Shown: positions 20,312-30,359 of the stretch, one piece after another
Layout of the letters: every line of letters starts with the position of its first letter
Position numbering within the stretch: position 1 is the first letter of the stretch
Source: Agrobacterium tumefaciens
Lineage (GTDB): Bacteria; Pseudomonadota; Alphaproteobacteria; Rhizobiales; Rhizobiaceae
Direction of reading: 5' to 3'
Assembly (NCBI RefSeq): GCF_005221325.1
Contig: NZ_CP039888.1
Location: 2,555,501-2,619,500, forward strand
DNA: 64,000 bases
Program-made: the position numbers and the translations under genes
Notes under the pieces: model-generated
Database searches by the model: none
Told to the model about the DNA's origin: nothing
The model's input: the letters and a program-made list of their open reading frames with translations, nothing else

Positions 20312-20434
20312 GATGACGACGGCTTGAAAAGTAACTGTAACGCCAAGAATTTCATGCTTTTTCGGCAGGTGAAGCAGTCAGGTCTCGAAATTTGCGCAGC
20401 AAGTGTTTATATGGGCCTTCAACAAGGAGCAGAA

Positions 20435-20875
20435 ATGGCCCGCATAGACCAGACCGACGATTGGCGGGACCGCCACGCGCCGACACTTTCCGCCTTCGAG
20501 TCGCTTGCGATCGAGGCATATGGCCACCTGCCAGAAGAATTCCGCGCATTGACGAAGGATCTCATCATTGAGATCGCGGATTTCCCTACCGACGAAGTCT
20601 TCGAGGACATGGCGCTCGAAACCCCCTTCGACCTTCTTGGATTGTTCGAGGGACGCGGCATCTCCGAACGTTTCACCATGGAAACGGGTGAGATGATAAA
20701 CCGCATCACGCTTTATCGCCGCCCCATTCTCGACTACTGGGCCGAGAACGAGGAAACGCTGGGCGATATCATCACTCACGTCCTCATCCACGAGATCGGC
20801 CATCACTTCGGCCTGTCGGATGATGACATGGAGCGGATCGAGGAAAGCGCCGACGAGGCCGCCGCCGATCGCTGA
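20435..20875 (+). CDS. Minimal zinc metallopeptidase family protein (zinicin-like)
   Basis: 146-residue protein of the bacterial minimal metallopeptidase (zinicin-like/DUF1025) family. The zinc motif HEIGHHFGLSD (HExxH followed by a distal D) is near residue 125, in a stretch of acidic residues at the C-terminus. Family members are small cytoplasmic proteins of unknown substrate. The start at 20435 has AAGGAG upstream; the frame extends upstream without similarity. Stands alone, divergent from rplU. Confidence 0.82.
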   Translation: MARIDQTDDWRDRHAPTLSAFESLAIEAYGHLPEEFRALTKDLIIEIADFPTDEVFEDMALETPFDLLGLFEGRGISERFTMETGEMINRITLYRRPILDYWAENEETLGDIITHVLIHEIGHHFGLSDDDMERIEESADEAAADR

Positions 20876-20894
20876 TCGGGGCGGCGTCCGCCGT

Positions 20895-21101
20895 TCACTG
20901 CTCGCCGAGCTTCATGTCCGGATGGTATTCCTTGCCCTCGACCACCTTGGTCACGGCCTGGCCGCAATGCATGACGCCGCTTGCGGCGTTGAAGGCATAG
21001 CTCGGTGAGCCGGCAAGTTCCCATCCCTTGTTCAGCGCCTCGGTGACCCGATGACAGAATTTGGAGTCGTCCGGACCGGTTATGAAACGATAGACCTTCA
21101 C
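20895..21101 (-). CDS. DUF1737 domain protein
   Basis: 68-residue protein made of little more than a DUF1737 domain (MKVYRFITGPDDSKFCHRVTEALNKGWELAGSPSY). The domain resembles a small fold seen as a partner or tail of other enzymes; no activity is known. Its ATG overlaps the stop of the CitE-like gene (ATGA), so it is translated with it. Confidence 0.75.
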   Translation of the reverse strand: MKVYRFITGPDDSKFCHRVTEALNKGWELAGSPSYAFNAASGVMHCGQAVTKVVEGKEYHPDMKLGEQ

Positions 21102-21982
21102 GTCTTTCTTGCCTTTCTCTGTGTGATGATATCGGCCATGGCGACCAGCCTTTCGGCCTGCCCCACATGCAGCCGTTCTATCATGCGACCATTCATGTTG
21201 ATGACGTTCAATTCCACAGATTCCGGTTTTGCGAAAGCGGCAATGATCTCGCGGGCTTCAGCCACAGCAGCCTTATCCGGGCCGAAGTGCCGGTTGGCCG
21301 CCTCGACCTGGGCCGGATGGATCAGCATCTTGCCATCGAAGCCCATGGCGCGCCCCTGCTCGCATTCAGCTTCGAAAGCCTCGATATCGCGGAAATCATT
21401 CGAGACGCTGTCGATGACATCGAGCCCATAGGCCCGCGCGGCAAGAACCACCTGCATCATCCACGGCACAAGATAGGTGCGGCCGGGAAGGCGCGGGACA
21501 TGCGTTTCCTTGCGCAGATCGTTGAGACCGATGACGAAAGCGGCAAGCCGGGCATCAGGCGTATGGGCCGCGTCGGCAATCGAGGCGGCGTTCAACACAC
21601 CAAGCGGGGTTTCGATCATCGCCCAGATTTTCAGATGCTCGGGCGCATCCGCCTCGGCCAGAAGATCGGCCACCTCATGAATATCGGAAGGCTGCTCCAC
21701 CTTCGGCAATAAAACCGCATCTGGCCGACAGGAAAGCACGAGCTGCAGATCCGCCTTTCCATCCGGTGTCGAGAGCGGATTGATGCGGATAACGGTTTCC
21801 TTCCCGTCGAAAGACGGATCTGAAAACAGCTTTTCCAGATTTTTCCGCGCCTCGCCCTTCATATCGGGCGCGACCGAATCCTCCAGATCGAGGATCACGC
21901 CATCACAGTCGAGCTCCCGGATTTTCTCGAGTGCCCGGACATTGACGGCCGGAACTGACAGCAAGGAACGACGTGGTCTCAC
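21098..21982 (-). CDS. HpcH/HpaI aldolase / CitE-like CoA ester lyase
   Basis: 294-residue TIM-barrel enzyme of the citrate lyase beta-subunit-like family (RPRRSLLSVPA, GVILDLEDSV, VIRINPLSTP, MIETPLGVLNA, GFDGKMLIHPAQV). The metal-binding Glu and Asp are in the ETPLG and DLEDSV motifs. Members cleave malyl-, citramalyl- or methylmalyl-CoA, or act as malyl-CoA thioesterases; I cannot choose between these. A TTGACA on the leftward strand at 22025-22020 may be its -35. Coupled to the DUF1737 gene. Confidence 0.82.
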   Translation of the reverse strand: MRPRRSLLSVPAVNVRALEKIRELDCDGVILDLEDSVAPDMKGEARKNLEKLFSDPSFDGKETVIRINPLSTPDGKADLQLVLSCRPDAVLLPKVEQPSDIHEVADLLAEADAPEHLKIWAMIETPLGVLNAASIADAAHTPDARLAAFVIGLNDLRKETHVPRLPGRTYLVPWMMQVVLAARAYGLDVIDSVSNDFRDIEAFEAECEQGRAMGFDGKMLIHPAQVEAANRHFGPDKAAVAEAREIIAAFAKPESVELNVINMNGRMIERLHVGQAERLVAMADIITQRKARKT

Positions 21983-22119
21983 GGAAATATTTTCGGAAAA
22001 ATTGACGATGCCGCACTTGTGTCAAGCTTTTGTGACATCTGCAAGCTGACAATCCACTGAATCCTCTTGCAAGCCGGAAGAAGAAGGCCCACATTCGTCT
22101 GGATAGAAAGGTTTGGATC

Positions 22120-22350
22120 ATGCAAGGCATACGTTCGTTTTTCATCGCCGCATCTGGCATTGCAATTCTGGCGATCGTCGCTCTTTTCACAGCGTCGCTT
22201 ACGGTGGCTTTCATCGGCGTGCTCGCGGTCCTAAGTGCTGCCCGCCTGCTTTCCGCGCGTCTGAAGCCGGCCCCCATTCCGGTCAAGCCCCGTAACCAGC
22301 GCGACATGCGCGTCTGGAACGACGGCAAGGGCACGATTATCGATCTCTGA
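22120..22350 (+). CDS. Small membrane protein of unknown function
   Basis: 76-residue protein with a hydrophobic N-terminal half (about residues 6-45, one long or two short membrane segments) and a basic, proline-rich tail ending in RDMRVWNDGKGTIIDL. Not recognised. The conserved-looking WNDGKGTIIDL ending and codon use similar to neighbours suggest a real gene; it precedes leuD on the same strand by 165 bases. Confidence 0.65.
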   Translation: MQGIRSFFIAASGIAILAIVALFTASLTVAFIGVLAVLSAARLLSARLKPAPIPVKPRNQRDMRVWNDGKGTIIDL

Positions 22351-22412
22351 GGTGGTTTAATCCGGTCAGGATGCGAGAACGTCCGACGAGGCGTACCGAA
22401 GAACGCGGGTTT

Positions 22413-22485
22413 GCGCTTCTAAAGCGCCGAGATTTGCAGTATTTCCCCGTAGAGAACATCCGGCAGGCTTTTGTCAGTGCCGGAT
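22413..22485 (+). promoter_or_regulatory. leuD leader with two hairpins
   Basis: Between the small membrane gene and leuD lie GCGCTT-CTA-AAGCGC (22413-22427) and a perfect 8-bp stem ATCCGGCA/TGCCGGAT around a 12-base loop (22458-22485), ending 30 bases before the leuD start. No leucine-rich leader peptide is visible and no T-run follows the second stem. It may be a terminator for the upstream gene or a leader control element. Confidence 0.35.
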
Positions 22486-22515
22486 TCTGTTCAAGGGAAA
22501 CACGGGAAGCGACAG

Positions 22516-23121
22516 ATGGAAAAATTCACCAAGCTGACGGGCGTCGCCGCGCCCATGCCGGTCGTCAACATCGACACCGATATGATCATTCCGAAAGATT
22601 ATCTGAAGACCATCAAGCGCACTGGTCTTGGCAAGGGTCTTTTCGCTGAATCCCGTTATCTCGAAGACGGTTCGCCCAATCCCGATTTCGTGCTGAACAA
22701 GCCCGCCTACCAGAACGCCCAGATTCTCGTTGCCGGTGACAATTTCGGCTGTGGCTCCTCGCGCGAACATGCACCATGGGCACTGCTCGATTTCGGTATC
22801 CGCTGCGTCATCTCCACCAGTTTCGCCGACATCTTCTATAATAACTGTTTCAAGAACGGCATCCTGCCTGTCGTCGTCAGCCCCGAGAACCTCGAAAAGC
22901 TGCTGGACGACGCCTCGCGCGGCTCGAACGCAGTTCTCTCCATCGATCTGGAACGCCAGGAAATCAGCGGGCCTGATGGCGGCACGATTACCTTCGAGAT
23001 CGACGAATTCAAGCGACACTGCATGCTGAACGGGCTCGATGATATCGGCCTGACGCTGGAACATGCCGGCGCCATCGACACGTTCGAAAAGGCGAACGCC
23101 TCGGTCCGCCCCTGGGCCTGA
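22516..23121 (+). CDS. leuD: 3-isopropylmalate dehydratase small subunit
   Basis: 201-residue LeuD, which pairs with LeuC (not in the window) to isomerise 2- to 3-isopropylmalate in leucine synthesis. Motifs [14 protein letters not shown] and [17 protein letters not shown] are diagnostic. Start at 22516 is the family start. Followed by a very strong terminator, so leuB has its own transcription. Confidence 0.97.
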   Translation: MEKFTKLTGVAAPMPVVNIDTDMIIPKDYLKTIKRTGLGKGLFAESRYLEDGSPNPDFVLNKPAYQNAQILVAGDNFGCGSSREHAPWALLDFGIRCVISTSFADIFYNNCFKNGILPVVVSPENLEKLLDDASRGSNAVLSIDLERQEISGPDGGTITFEIDEFKRHCMLNGLDDIGLTLEHAGAIDTFEKANASVRPWA

Positions 23122-23139
23122 CCACATTTCCGCTGTTCA

Positions 23140-23179
23140 AAAAGCCGATCCCGTACCAAACCGTACCGGATCGGCTTTT
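23140..23179 (+). terminator. Rho-independent terminator after leuD
   Basis: AAAAGCCGATCC pairs perfectly with GGATCGGCTTTT (12 bp), with extra GTAC pairing inside, followed by GCTTTGCTT. The A-rich left arm would also supply Ts on the other strand. Confidence 0.85.
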
Positions 23180-23341
23180 GCTTTGCTTGAAAAGCCCTTG
23201 AGGCGGAGATAAGAAGCCCTCGATCCCGTCCAGCTGCGATACGACTTGGCATGCGCAGGACGGAACGAGTTTGACGCCGCGTTCGCCGCCATCGAAAACC
23301 CTTCATGATGTTTTCCGGCGCGCCGCCCAAGGAGGGTTCTC

Positions 23342-24454
23342 ATGACAGTCCGTTCGCTTTTCCTGCTGCCCGGTGATGGTATCGGCCCTGAAGCCGTGGC
23401 TGAGGTCCGCAAGCTGATCGAATATATGAACAGTGCGCACAATGCCGGCTTCACCGTTTCGGAAGGCCTCGTCGGCGGTTCAGCCTATGACGCCCACGGC
23501 GTCGCGATTTCCGATGCGGATATGGAAAAGGCGCTTGCCGCCGATGCGATCCTGTTCGGCGCCGTTGGCGGTCCGAAATGGGATGGCGTTCCCTATGAGC
23601 ATCGCCCTGAGGCCGGCCTGCTTCGCCTGCGCAAGGATCTCGAACTTTTTGCCAATCTGCGCCCGGCCATCTGCTATCCCGCACTTGCCGCCGCCTCCTC
23701 GCTGAAGCCGGAGCTGGTCGAGGGCCTCGATATCCTCATCGTTCGCGAGCTGACGGGCGGCGTTTATTTCGGTGAACCGAAGCAGATCATCGATCTCGGC
23801 AACGGCCAGAAGCGCGGCATCGACACGCAAATCTACGACACCTTCGAGATCGAACGCATCGCCAGCGTCGCTTTCGAACTGGCCCGCACCCGCGATAACC
23901 GCGTGTGCTCGATGGAAAAGCGCAACGTCATGAAATCAGGCGTTTTGTGGAACCAGGTTGTCACCGAAACCCACGCCGCCAAATACAAGGACGTGCAGCT
24001 GGAGCATATGCTGGCCGATGCCGGCGGCATGCAGCTGGTGCGCAAGCCCAAGCAGTTCGACGTGATTGTGACCGACAACCTCTTCGGCGACATGCTGTCC
24101 GACGTGGCGGCCATGCTGACAGGCTCGCTCGGCATGCTGCCCTCGGCCTCGCTCGGCGCACCCGACGCCAAGACCGGCAAGCGGAAGGCCATGTATGAGC
24201 CGGTACACGGTTCGGCTCCTGACATCGCTGGCAAGGGCATTGCCAACCCGATCGCCATGATCGCGTCCTTCGCCATGTGCCTGCGCTACTCTTTCAACAT
24301 GGTGGATGAAGCCACCAAGCTCGAGGCGGCGATCGCCAACGTACTGGACAAGGGCATCCGAACCGCCGACATCATGGCCGATGGTTGCCGTCAGGTCGGT
24401 ACATCCGAGATGGGTGACGCGGTTCTCGCCGAATTCAAGGCGCTTTCGGCGTAA
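23342..24454 (+). CDS. leuB: 3-isopropylmalate dehydrogenase
   Basis: 370-residue NAD-dependent oxidative decarboxylase of leucine synthesis ([49 protein letters not shown]). Length and motifs are standard. A perfect AAGGAGG lies 6 bases upstream of the ATG. The 220 bases between leuD and leuB hold the leuD terminator and room for a promoter. The 3' end overlaps the converging peroxidase gene by 20 bases. Confidence 0.97.
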   Translation: MTVRSLFLLPGDGIGPEAVAEVRKLIEYMNSAHNAGFTVSEGLVGGSAYDAHGVAISDADMEKALAADAILFGAVGGPKWDGVPYEHRPEAGLLRLRKDLELFANLRPAICYPALAAASSLKPELVEGLDILIVRELTGGVYFGEPKQIIDLGNGQKRGIDTQIYDTFEIERIASVAFELARTRDNRVCSMEKRNVMKSGVLWNQVVTETHAAKYKDVQLEHMLADAGGMQLVRKPKQFDVIVTDNLFGDMLSDVAAMLTGSLGMLPSASLGAPDAKTGKRKAMYEPVHGSAPDIAGKGIANPIAMIASFAMCLRYSFNMVDEATKLEAAIANVLDKGIRTADIMADGCRQVGTSEMGDAVLAEFKALSA

Positions 24455-25682
24455 CGCTTGAAACGGGCTGGGCAGGGGGCACCGCCGTCTGCCCGTCCTC
24501 CTTTGGCAGAAGATGCTCGTAACGCCGGTCGGTCAGCGTCTTCAGAAAAGCCACGATGGCATCCACGCGCTTGTCATCCAGCGCCGGCGCGGATGTCAGT
24601 TCCGTCAGGGCGATATTCTCGGGCACCTCGGGCGCATCCCATGTCTTGCCCGTTTCCGGATTGATCTGACGGCTGGGTTTCTTACTCTTATATTTTACAT
24701 AGAACAGCACCACTGTGCGCAGGTCCTTGAACACGCCATTGTGCATATAGGGACCAGTCACGGCGACGTTGCGCAACGTCGGCACCTTGAACTTGCCGCG
24801 CTGGGCGGGATCACCGGCGACTGCCGGATTCTGCGCCAGACCCAGATCGACAGCATCCGGCTTTGAGCCGTTCACAGCCCTGACGGATGTATTGGCGGGA
24901 ACACCGATGTTGAAATATTTGTGGTTGGTGAAGAGGCCATCTTCCAGACCCTTGGCGCCACGGATTTCATGGCAGGTATTGCAATTGGTGAACTGCGTAG
25001 ACGAAATTAGAACGCGGCCCAGCTCCTCCTGATCGGTCAGCTTTTCTTCGCCGCGCAGGAAGCGGTCATATTTGGAATCGAAGGTGGAAAACTCGTCCGA
25101 ACGCTCGAAGCTCGCCAGCGCCTTGGTCATCGCGGCATAGGCGGTGTCGTCGTTCTGGAACACATCCTTGCCGAATTGCGTGCCGAAGGCCGCGACGTAT
25201 TCCGGGTTCTCCCTGAGCCGTTTCACGACAGCCGCCTTGTCCGGCATGCCCATTTCGACGGGATTGAGGGGCGGCCCGCCCGCCTGATCTTCCAGCAGGG
25301 ACGCGCGGCCATCCCAGAATTGCCCGCCGACATACTCTCCCGCCGCGTTCTTGCCGAAAGGTGGCGTGAACTTCGCGTAAGCAGCGGTTGGCGCGTTGCG
25401 GTCGCCAAGAGAAGTCCCGTCATCGCCAAGCGATACATCCCGCCCGACCTTTTCGCTCTCCCGCGCATCGGAAAAACCGGCCGCCTGCATATGGCAGGTG
25501 GAGCAGGCCATGGTACGGTTCATCGAAAGATTGGGATCGTCGAACAGGACCGCGCCAAGCTTTTCCAGCGTCGCATAATCCTCACCGCCATGGGCAGCGA
25601 TGCCACCGAGCCCAGTGCCCAAAGGGGCCAGCAGAATGGCTGCAGCGAGAGCGGCAGAGAGAAAAAATCCGGGTTTCATCAT
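24435..25682 (-). CDS. Di-haem cytochrome c peroxidase (CCP/MauG family)
   Basis: About 415 residues: an export signal ([17 protein letters not shown]), then two haem-c motifs, CSTCH near residue 60 and CNTCH near residue 240, in the two cytochrome domains of the bacterial peroxidase/MauG family. It would reduce hydrogen peroxide in the periplasm, or oxidise a partner protein if MauG-like. The C-terminus is Pro-rich. I start at 25682 (two ATGs in tandem, no clear Shine-Dalgarno); the frame continues upstream to 25760. Stands between leuB and cobB. Confidence 0.87.
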   Translation of the reverse strand: MMKPGFFLSAALAAAILLAPLGTGLGGIAAHGGEDYATLEKLGAVLFDDPNLSMNRTMACSTCHMQAAGFSDARESEKVGRDVSLGDDGTSLGDRNAPTAAYAKFTPPFGKNAAGEYVGGQFWDGRASLLEDQAGGPPLNPVEMGMPDKAAVVKRLRENPEYVAAFGTQFGKDVFQNDDTAYAAMTKALASFERSDEFSTFDSKYDRFLRGEEKLTDQEELGRVLISSTQFTNCNTCHEIRGAKGLEDGLFTNHKYFNIGVPANTSVRAVNGSKPDAVDLGLAQNPAVAGDPAQRGKFKVPTLRNVAVTGPYMHNGVFKDLRTVVLFYVKYKSKKPSRQINPETGKTWDAPEVPENIALTELTSAPALDDKRVDAIVAFLKTLTDRRYEHLLPKEDGQTAVPPAQPVSSVTPKAP

Positions 25683-25909
25683 GGTAGGCACGCTCGAAAT
25701 AAAATGCGCGATAGCAGGTTCGGGCCGGAAAATATGAAGAGGTTTTCGCGCCCGTCGCACTCACCGGATATAGATCGCCGGAGCTAACTCCGCTTTTCCA
25801 TATCCCATAGAAAGACCTATAGCACTTTCCCGTGATAGCAGCCTAGAAACTTTCGCAGCTTGCTCCACTTTGCCGCACGTCCCCCCCCCCCTGCCGGAAC
25901 CGCAAACGA
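25683..25909 (-). other. Peroxidase upstream region with an 11-base C run
   Basis: This gap between cobB and the peroxidase gene contains an uninterrupted run of 11 C (25881-25891; G on the leftward strand), 19 bases after the cobB stop, and a small dyad CGGAG-CTAA-CTCCG. I see no open reading frame or convincing promoter. Confidence 0.4.
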
Positions 25910-27226
25910 TCAACCGCCTTTGGCGATGGCGTGGAAGAACGTGCCAGAGACAAAACCTCTCCTGCCGCCCGATGGCCCGAGCGGGCGACCCTGCCCGTCA
26001 GCAATCTGGGCGAAGGGCTGATCACGGCCAGGATCGGTGACCCGGGCATAATGAAACTCATGGCCGCGCAGAACATCCCCCGCCATGCCGAGCTGGCCAT
26101 CTGCCGCGATTGTGGCCTGCCGGTAGCCGAGATTCATCTTGCGTGTCGCAAAGCTCGTGGCGTGCGACAAGAGACCAGTCATGGCATGGGTCACGCCTTC
26201 TGCATCCTCTAGCCGCTCACCGAGCACCATGTAACCGCCGCACTCGCCATGCACCGGCTTTGTCTCTGCAAAACGGGCAATACCCGCCTTGAAGCCGGCA
26301 GCACCGGCGAGTCTTCCGGCAAAAAGCTCGGGATAGCCGCCCGGCAACCAGCAGATATCGCAGCTCTCATCGGGTGCCTCATCGGCGAGCGGCGAAAACG
26401 GCACGATCTCTGCCCCGGCCGCACGCCAATGCTTCCTGAGATGCGGATAAAGGAAGGTGAAAGCCGCATCCTCCGCCAGTGCAATGCGCTGGCCGGGAGG
26501 CGCTATAGCCGCCTCCACCGAACCCGAGGACATGTTCACCGGCGCGGCGAGCGAAAACAAGGCATCGAGATCGATGGATTTTTCCATAGCATCCGCGAGC
26601 CGGTCTATATGGGAATCGATTTCCGGATGTTCGCTCGCCTGCACCAGCCCCAGGTGCCGCTCCGGCAGGATGAGGGAAGGATCGCGTAGAACGCAGCCGA
26701 CAACGGGCAGGCCGATTTTTTCGATGGCTTCCGTGCACAGCGTCCGGTGCCTTTCGCTGCCGGCCCGGTTCAATACCACCGCCCCCATCGTGACATCAGG
26801 ATCGTAGTGGGCAAAACCATGCGCAATGGCAGCTGCCGTCTGCGACTGGCCGGAGACATCCAGCACCAGCAGCACCGGAATGCCGAACAGCCGCGCCAGA
26901 TCCGCCGCCGAGCCGGTGCGGTTTTCCGCCACGGGAATACCGTCGAACAGGCCCATGGCGCTTTCGATGAGAATGAGTTCCGCGCCCTCGGTCTGCTGCG
27001 AAAACAGATGTCGCAGCAGGTCCGGCTGCATGGCCCAGCTGTCCAGATTGAGACCGGGTGTGCCGGTGGCGAAGGCATGAAAACCGGGATCGATGTAATC
27101 CGGCCCCGTCTTGATGCCGCGCACTTTGATGCCACGTCGGGCGAAGGCCCGGAGCAGGCCGATGGTCACGCTGGTCTTGCCGGACCCGGAGCGCGGCGCG
27201 CCGATGATGATTGCCCGCGCCGTCAT
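25910..27226 (-). CDS. cobB: Hydrogenobyrinic acid a,c-diamide synthase
   Basis: 438-residue glutamine-dependent amidotransferase of the aerobic B12 pathway; it amidates the a and c side chains of hydrogenobyrinic acid using ATP. The N-terminal half is a MinD-like ATPase (P-loop GAPRSGSGKTS, KTGPDYIDPGF), the C-terminal half a class I glutaminase with the cysteine in VHGECGGYMVLGE. Its ATG overlaps the stop of cobA by four bases. Confidence 0.95.
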   Translation of the reverse strand: MTARAIIIGAPRSGSGKTSVTIGLLRAFARRGIKVRGIKTGPDYIDPGFHAFATGTPGLNLDSWAMQPDLLRHLFSQQTEGAELILIESAMGLFDGIPVAENRTGSAADLARLFGIPVLLVLDVSGQSQTAAAIAHGFAHYDPDVTMGAVVLNRAGSERHRTLCTEAIEKIGLPVVGCVLRDPSLILPERHLGLVQASEHPEIDSHIDRLADAMEKSIDLDALFSLAAPVNMSSGSVEAAIAPPGQRIALAEDAAFTFLYPHLRKHWRAAGAEIVPFSPLADEAPDESCDICWLPGGYPELFAGRLAGAAGFKAGIARFAETKPVHGECGGYMVLGERLEDAEGVTHAMTGLLSHATSFATRKMNLGYRQATIAADGQLGMAGDVLRGHEFHYARVTDPGRDQPFAQIADGQGRPLGPSGGRRGFVSGTFFHAIAKGG

Positions 27227-28011
27227 GAGCCGGACACTCCAAGACGATCCCGCATCGAAACAATCTCGCCGATAACGATCAAAGCCGGCGCTTCGAAATT
27301 TTCCCGCTTTGCATCGTCAGCTATGCTTTGCAATGTGCCGATGAAAATCCGCTCTTGCGCAGTGGTTGCCGACATGATGACAGCGACCGGCGTTTTTCCC
27401 GAACGCCCACCCTGCATCAGAAGACCGGCAATCGCGCCGATATTCTTCAGCCCCATATAAACAACGATGGGTTCCTGCGTTTTCGCCAGCGCCAGCCAGT
27501 CGAGATCCTCTTCGGTTCCCGCTGCATGACCCGTGGCGAGCGTCACTGCGCGGCTGATACCACGCATGGTGGCGGGAATGCGCGCTGAAGCGAGCGCGGT
27601 GAATGATGAAGTCATGCCCGGCAATATGCGAAACGGAATGCCGGCATGGACAAGCGCCTCCGCCTCTTCGCCACCGCGCCCGAAAATAAAGGGATCGCCG
27701 CCCTTCAGCCGCAGCACCTTTTTGCCCTGCAGGGCGAAATCGATCAACGAAGCGGTAATATCATCCTGCGTCGCGGAGGGCTTGCCGCCCCTTTTGCCCG
27801 CAAAAACAATCTCCGCCTGCGGACCGAGCGCCACGACATCGTCGCTTACCAGCGCATCGCGCACGATGATATCGGCCTGCGACAGCGCAAGCGCCACTTC
27901 GAGCGTCAGATAACGCACATCACCCGGCCCCGCGCCCGCGAGCCAGACGTGGCCGGCTTCGAAGGCCGGACCTTTTGCGGCGATGCTGTTCAAAATCTGC
28001 GGTATCGACAT
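27223..28011 (-). CDS. cobA: Uroporphyrinogen-III C-methyltransferase
   Basis: 262-residue SAM-dependent enzyme that methylates uroporphyrinogen III at C2 and C7 to precorrin-2, the entry to corrin synthesis. Motifs: VWLAGAGPGD, RLKGGDPFIFGRGGEEAEAL, and VVYMGLKN. It is a stand-alone methyltransferase, not fused to CysG oxidase domains, which suits a dedicated B12 role. Coupled to cobB; divergent from cbiD. Confidence 0.95.
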   Translation of the reverse strand: MSIPQILNSIAAKGPAFEAGHVWLAGAGPGDVRYLTLEVALALSQADIIVRDALVSDDVVALGPQAEIVFAGKRGGKPSATQDDITASLIDFALQGKKVLRLKGGDPFIFGRGGEEAEALVHAGIPFRILPGMTSSFTALASARIPATMRGISRAVTLATGHAAGTEEDLDWLALAKTQEPIVVYMGLKNIGAIAGLLMQGGRSGKTPVAVIMSATTAQERIFIGTLQSIADDAKRENFEAPALIVIGEIVSMRDRLGVSGS

Positions 28012-28069
28012 TGTTCTTGGCTGCTTTTTAACGATGACGGAAAAAGCCGTCCCGGCTATAGGAATTCAT

Positions 28070-29200
28070 ATGGAAACGGATGGAAAGACCCTTCGCCGCG
28101 GCTGGACCACGGGCACCTGCGCGGCAGCCGCCACGAAGGCGGCCTGCGCCGCCCTTCTGACCGGCGAGTTTCCTTACCCTGTCGAGGTCGAACTTCCAAG
28201 CGGTGCGAGGCCGGCATTTTCCCTCGCCACCGAGGAAAAAGGCGAAAACTTTGCCCGCGCCGGCGTCGTCAAGGATGCAGGCGACGATCCCGATGTCACC
28301 CATGGCGCACTGATCGAAAGTACGGTCAGACGGGGTGAACCGGGGAGCGGCATCACTTTCAGGGCTGGGAAAGGCGTCGGAACGATCACGAGGCCGGGCC
28401 TGCCCCTGCCACCGGGAGAACCCGCAATAAACCCCGTTCCGCGCAGGATGATCGAGACCGCCATTCGCGAAGTGGCCGGCGAGGATGCCGATTTCGAAGT
28501 CGAGATTTCCGTCCGTGACGGCGAGAAGCTGGCAGAAAAAACCCTGAATGGCAGGCTCGGCATCCTCGGCGGCATTTCCATTCTCGGCACCACCGGCGTC
28601 GTCATTCCCTTTTCCTGCTCGGCCTGGATTCACTCCATCTGGCGCGGCATCGATGTGGCCCGCGCGACCGGCTGCACCCATGTACTGGGCGCGACCGGCA
28701 ATACATCCGAGAAGGCAGGCCAAGCAGTTTACGACCTGCCGGAAACCGCTCTGATCGACATGGGTGATTTCATCGGCGGCATGCTCAAATATCTGCGCAG
28801 CCACCCGGTCGAGCGGGTAACCATCGCCGGTGGTGTTGCAAAGATGACCAAGCTCGCCCAGGGCATGCTCGATGTGCATTCCAAGAAAGGTCTTGCCGAC
28901 CTTGAAGCATTGGCGGCGTTGGCCACGGAGGCGGGAGGGGACGACAATCTCGCCATTGCCATTCGTGAGGCCAACATGGTCGCGCACGCCTTTCAGCTGG
29001 CCGAACGCGCGGGGATAGACCTCGGCGCGATCGTTGCGGAAAAAGCCTGGGTAACTGCCGCCGCGGCCCTGAAGACGCCGGCGATCGCGCTCGATATTCT
29101 GGTGTTTGACCGTCAGGGCGCGCTCAAAGGGCGCACCGCCTCCACGCCGTCGCATCAGCCCGCAGCATCCTCCTTCGGAGACCGGAACCGGCGCACATAG
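28070..29200 (+). CDS. cbiD: Cobalt-precorrin-5B C1-methyltransferase family protein CbiD
   Basis: CbiD-family protein of about 376 residues ([62 protein letters not shown]). CbiD is the C1-methyltransferase of the anaerobic pathway; the aerobic pathway normally uses CobF for this step, and no cobF is present here. The start at 28070 has AGGAA upstream; an ATG at 28034 would add 12 residues and approaches the divergent cobA start. The 3' end overlaps the converging cobM by 46 bases. Confidence 0.92.
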   Translation: METDGKTLRRGWTTGTCAAAATKAACAALLTGEFPYPVEVELPSGARPAFSLATEEKGENFARAGVVKDAGDDPDVTHGALIESTVRRGEPGSGITFRAGKGVGTITRPGLPLPPGEPAINPVPRRMIETAIREVAGEDADFEVEISVRDGEKLAEKTLNGRLGILGGISILGTTGVVIPFSCSAWIHSIWRGIDVARATGCTHVLGATGNTSEKAGQAVYDLPETALIDMGDFIGGMLKYLRSHPVERVTIAGGVAKMTKLAQGMLDVHSKKGLADLEALAALATEAGGDDNLAIAIREANMVAHAFQLAERAGIDLGAIVAEKAWVTAAAALKTPAIALDILVFDRQGALKGRTASTPSHQPAASSFGDRNRRT

Positions 29201-29928
29201 TCGGTGCTATAAAGCGCACTTTCGCGGAAATCCGTCGAGGCCAGACCACGCCCGACGAAGATCAGCGCCGTGCGCTCCACCGGCTCGGCCGCAAGCTTGC
29301 CCTCTATATCGAAAAGCGTGCCACGAATGACCCGTTCATCCGGCCAGGAGGCACGCACGACAATGGCGACCGGGCAATCGGAACCATAAAGCGGCGTCAG
29401 CTCTTCCACCACCTTGCCGATGGCATGAATGGCGAGATGAATGGCGAGTGTCGCGCCTGTCGCGCCGAAAGCCTTCAATGTCTCACCATCAGGCATTTTT
29501 GAAGCGCGGCCGGAAATACGGGTCAGCACCAGGCTCTGCGCCACTTCCGGCACCGTCAGCTCCCGCTGCAGGGTGGCAGCGGCGGCGGCGAAGGAGGGGA
29601 CACCGGGGGTTACGGTATAATCGAGACCCCGGCGCTCCAGCCGGCGTATCTGCTCGCCCATGGCGCTCCAGACGGAAAGATCGCCGGAATGCAGCCGCGC
29701 CACATCCTTGCCAGCCTTGGCGGCCGCCACGAACTCCGCCTCGATCTCATCAAGCGAAAGTGCTGCCGTATCAACGATGCGTGCACCCTGCGGGCAATAA
29801 TCGATGAGGGCCTTTGGAACCAGCGAACCGGCGTAAAGGCAGACCGGGCAGGCGGCGATAAGATCGCGCCCGCGCACCGTGATGAGATCGGCGGCACCCG
29901 GACCGGCGCCGATGAAATGAACCGTCAT
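29155..29928 (-). CDS. cobM: Precorrin-4 C11-methyltransferase
   Basis: 257-residue SAM-dependent tetrapyrrole methylase ([47 protein letters not shown]). Adds the methyl group at C11 of precorrin-4 to give precorrin-5. Follows cobE by 11 bases; together with cobL it forms a leftward cobL-cobE-cobM operon. Confidence 0.95.
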   Translation of the reverse strand: MTVHFIGAGPGAADLITVRGRDLIAACPVCLYAGSLVPKALIDYCPQGARIVDTAALSLDEIEAEFVAAAKAGKDVARLHSGDLSVWSAMGEQIRRLERRGLDYTVTPGVPSFAAAAATLQRELTVPEVAQSLVLTRISGRASKMPDGETLKAFGATGATLAIHLAIHAIGKVVEELTPLYGSDCPVAIVVRASWPDERVIRGTLFDIEGKLAAEPVERTALIFVGRGLASTDFRESALYSTDYVRRFRSPKEDAAG

Positions 29929-29939
29929 TCTTGTTCTCC

Positions 29940-30359
29940 CTATTCGATGGCGCTGCGGCTGCCATGCGGCGCATCGCTCGTCGCGATAGCCACAGTGACG
30001 TGACCGACCACGAGGCGTGGCGCGACTAGCCTTGCACTTGCTCCAGCCGCCGCAAGAGCCGCTGCTTCGCTGACGCTTGGCGAACTAGCGTGATCGAGGC
30101 TGGCCTGTGAAAATGTTATTGTCTCAGCGGCAACCGCTTCGAGCCGTTCCTGCGCCACGATTTCAAGCGACAGCGACAGACTCTTCGCCGCCGCCACAAG
30201 ACCGGCCTCGTCGGCCTTCAGCGGCGCAGTCGCCAGATAGTCGACCGTCATGCCAAAGGCACGCTCGGCAGCCCGCACAGCCGCGACAATCGCGTCCGAC
30301 GGGGCACCTTTGCGGCAGCCTATGCCGGCCACGGTCACCATGGCTTCACCCAGCTCCAT
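29940..30359 (-). CDS. cobE: CobE / CbiG C-terminal domain protein
   Basis: About 139 residues corresponding to the CbiG C-terminal domain alone ([36 protein letters not shown]). CobE is needed for aerobic cobalamin synthesis in Pseudomonas, with an undefined role; in the anaerobic pathway the same domain is part of CbiG. The start is uncertain: ATG at 30359 or at 30341, overlapping the end of cobL by 25 or 7 bases. Confidence 0.87.
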   Translation of the reverse strand: MELGEAMVTVAGIGCRKGAPSDAIVAAVRAAERAFGMTVDYLATAPLKADEAGLVAAAKSLSLSLEIVAQERLEAVAAETITFSQASLDHASSPSVSEAAALAAAGASARLVAPRLVVGHVTVAIATSDAPHGSRSAIE

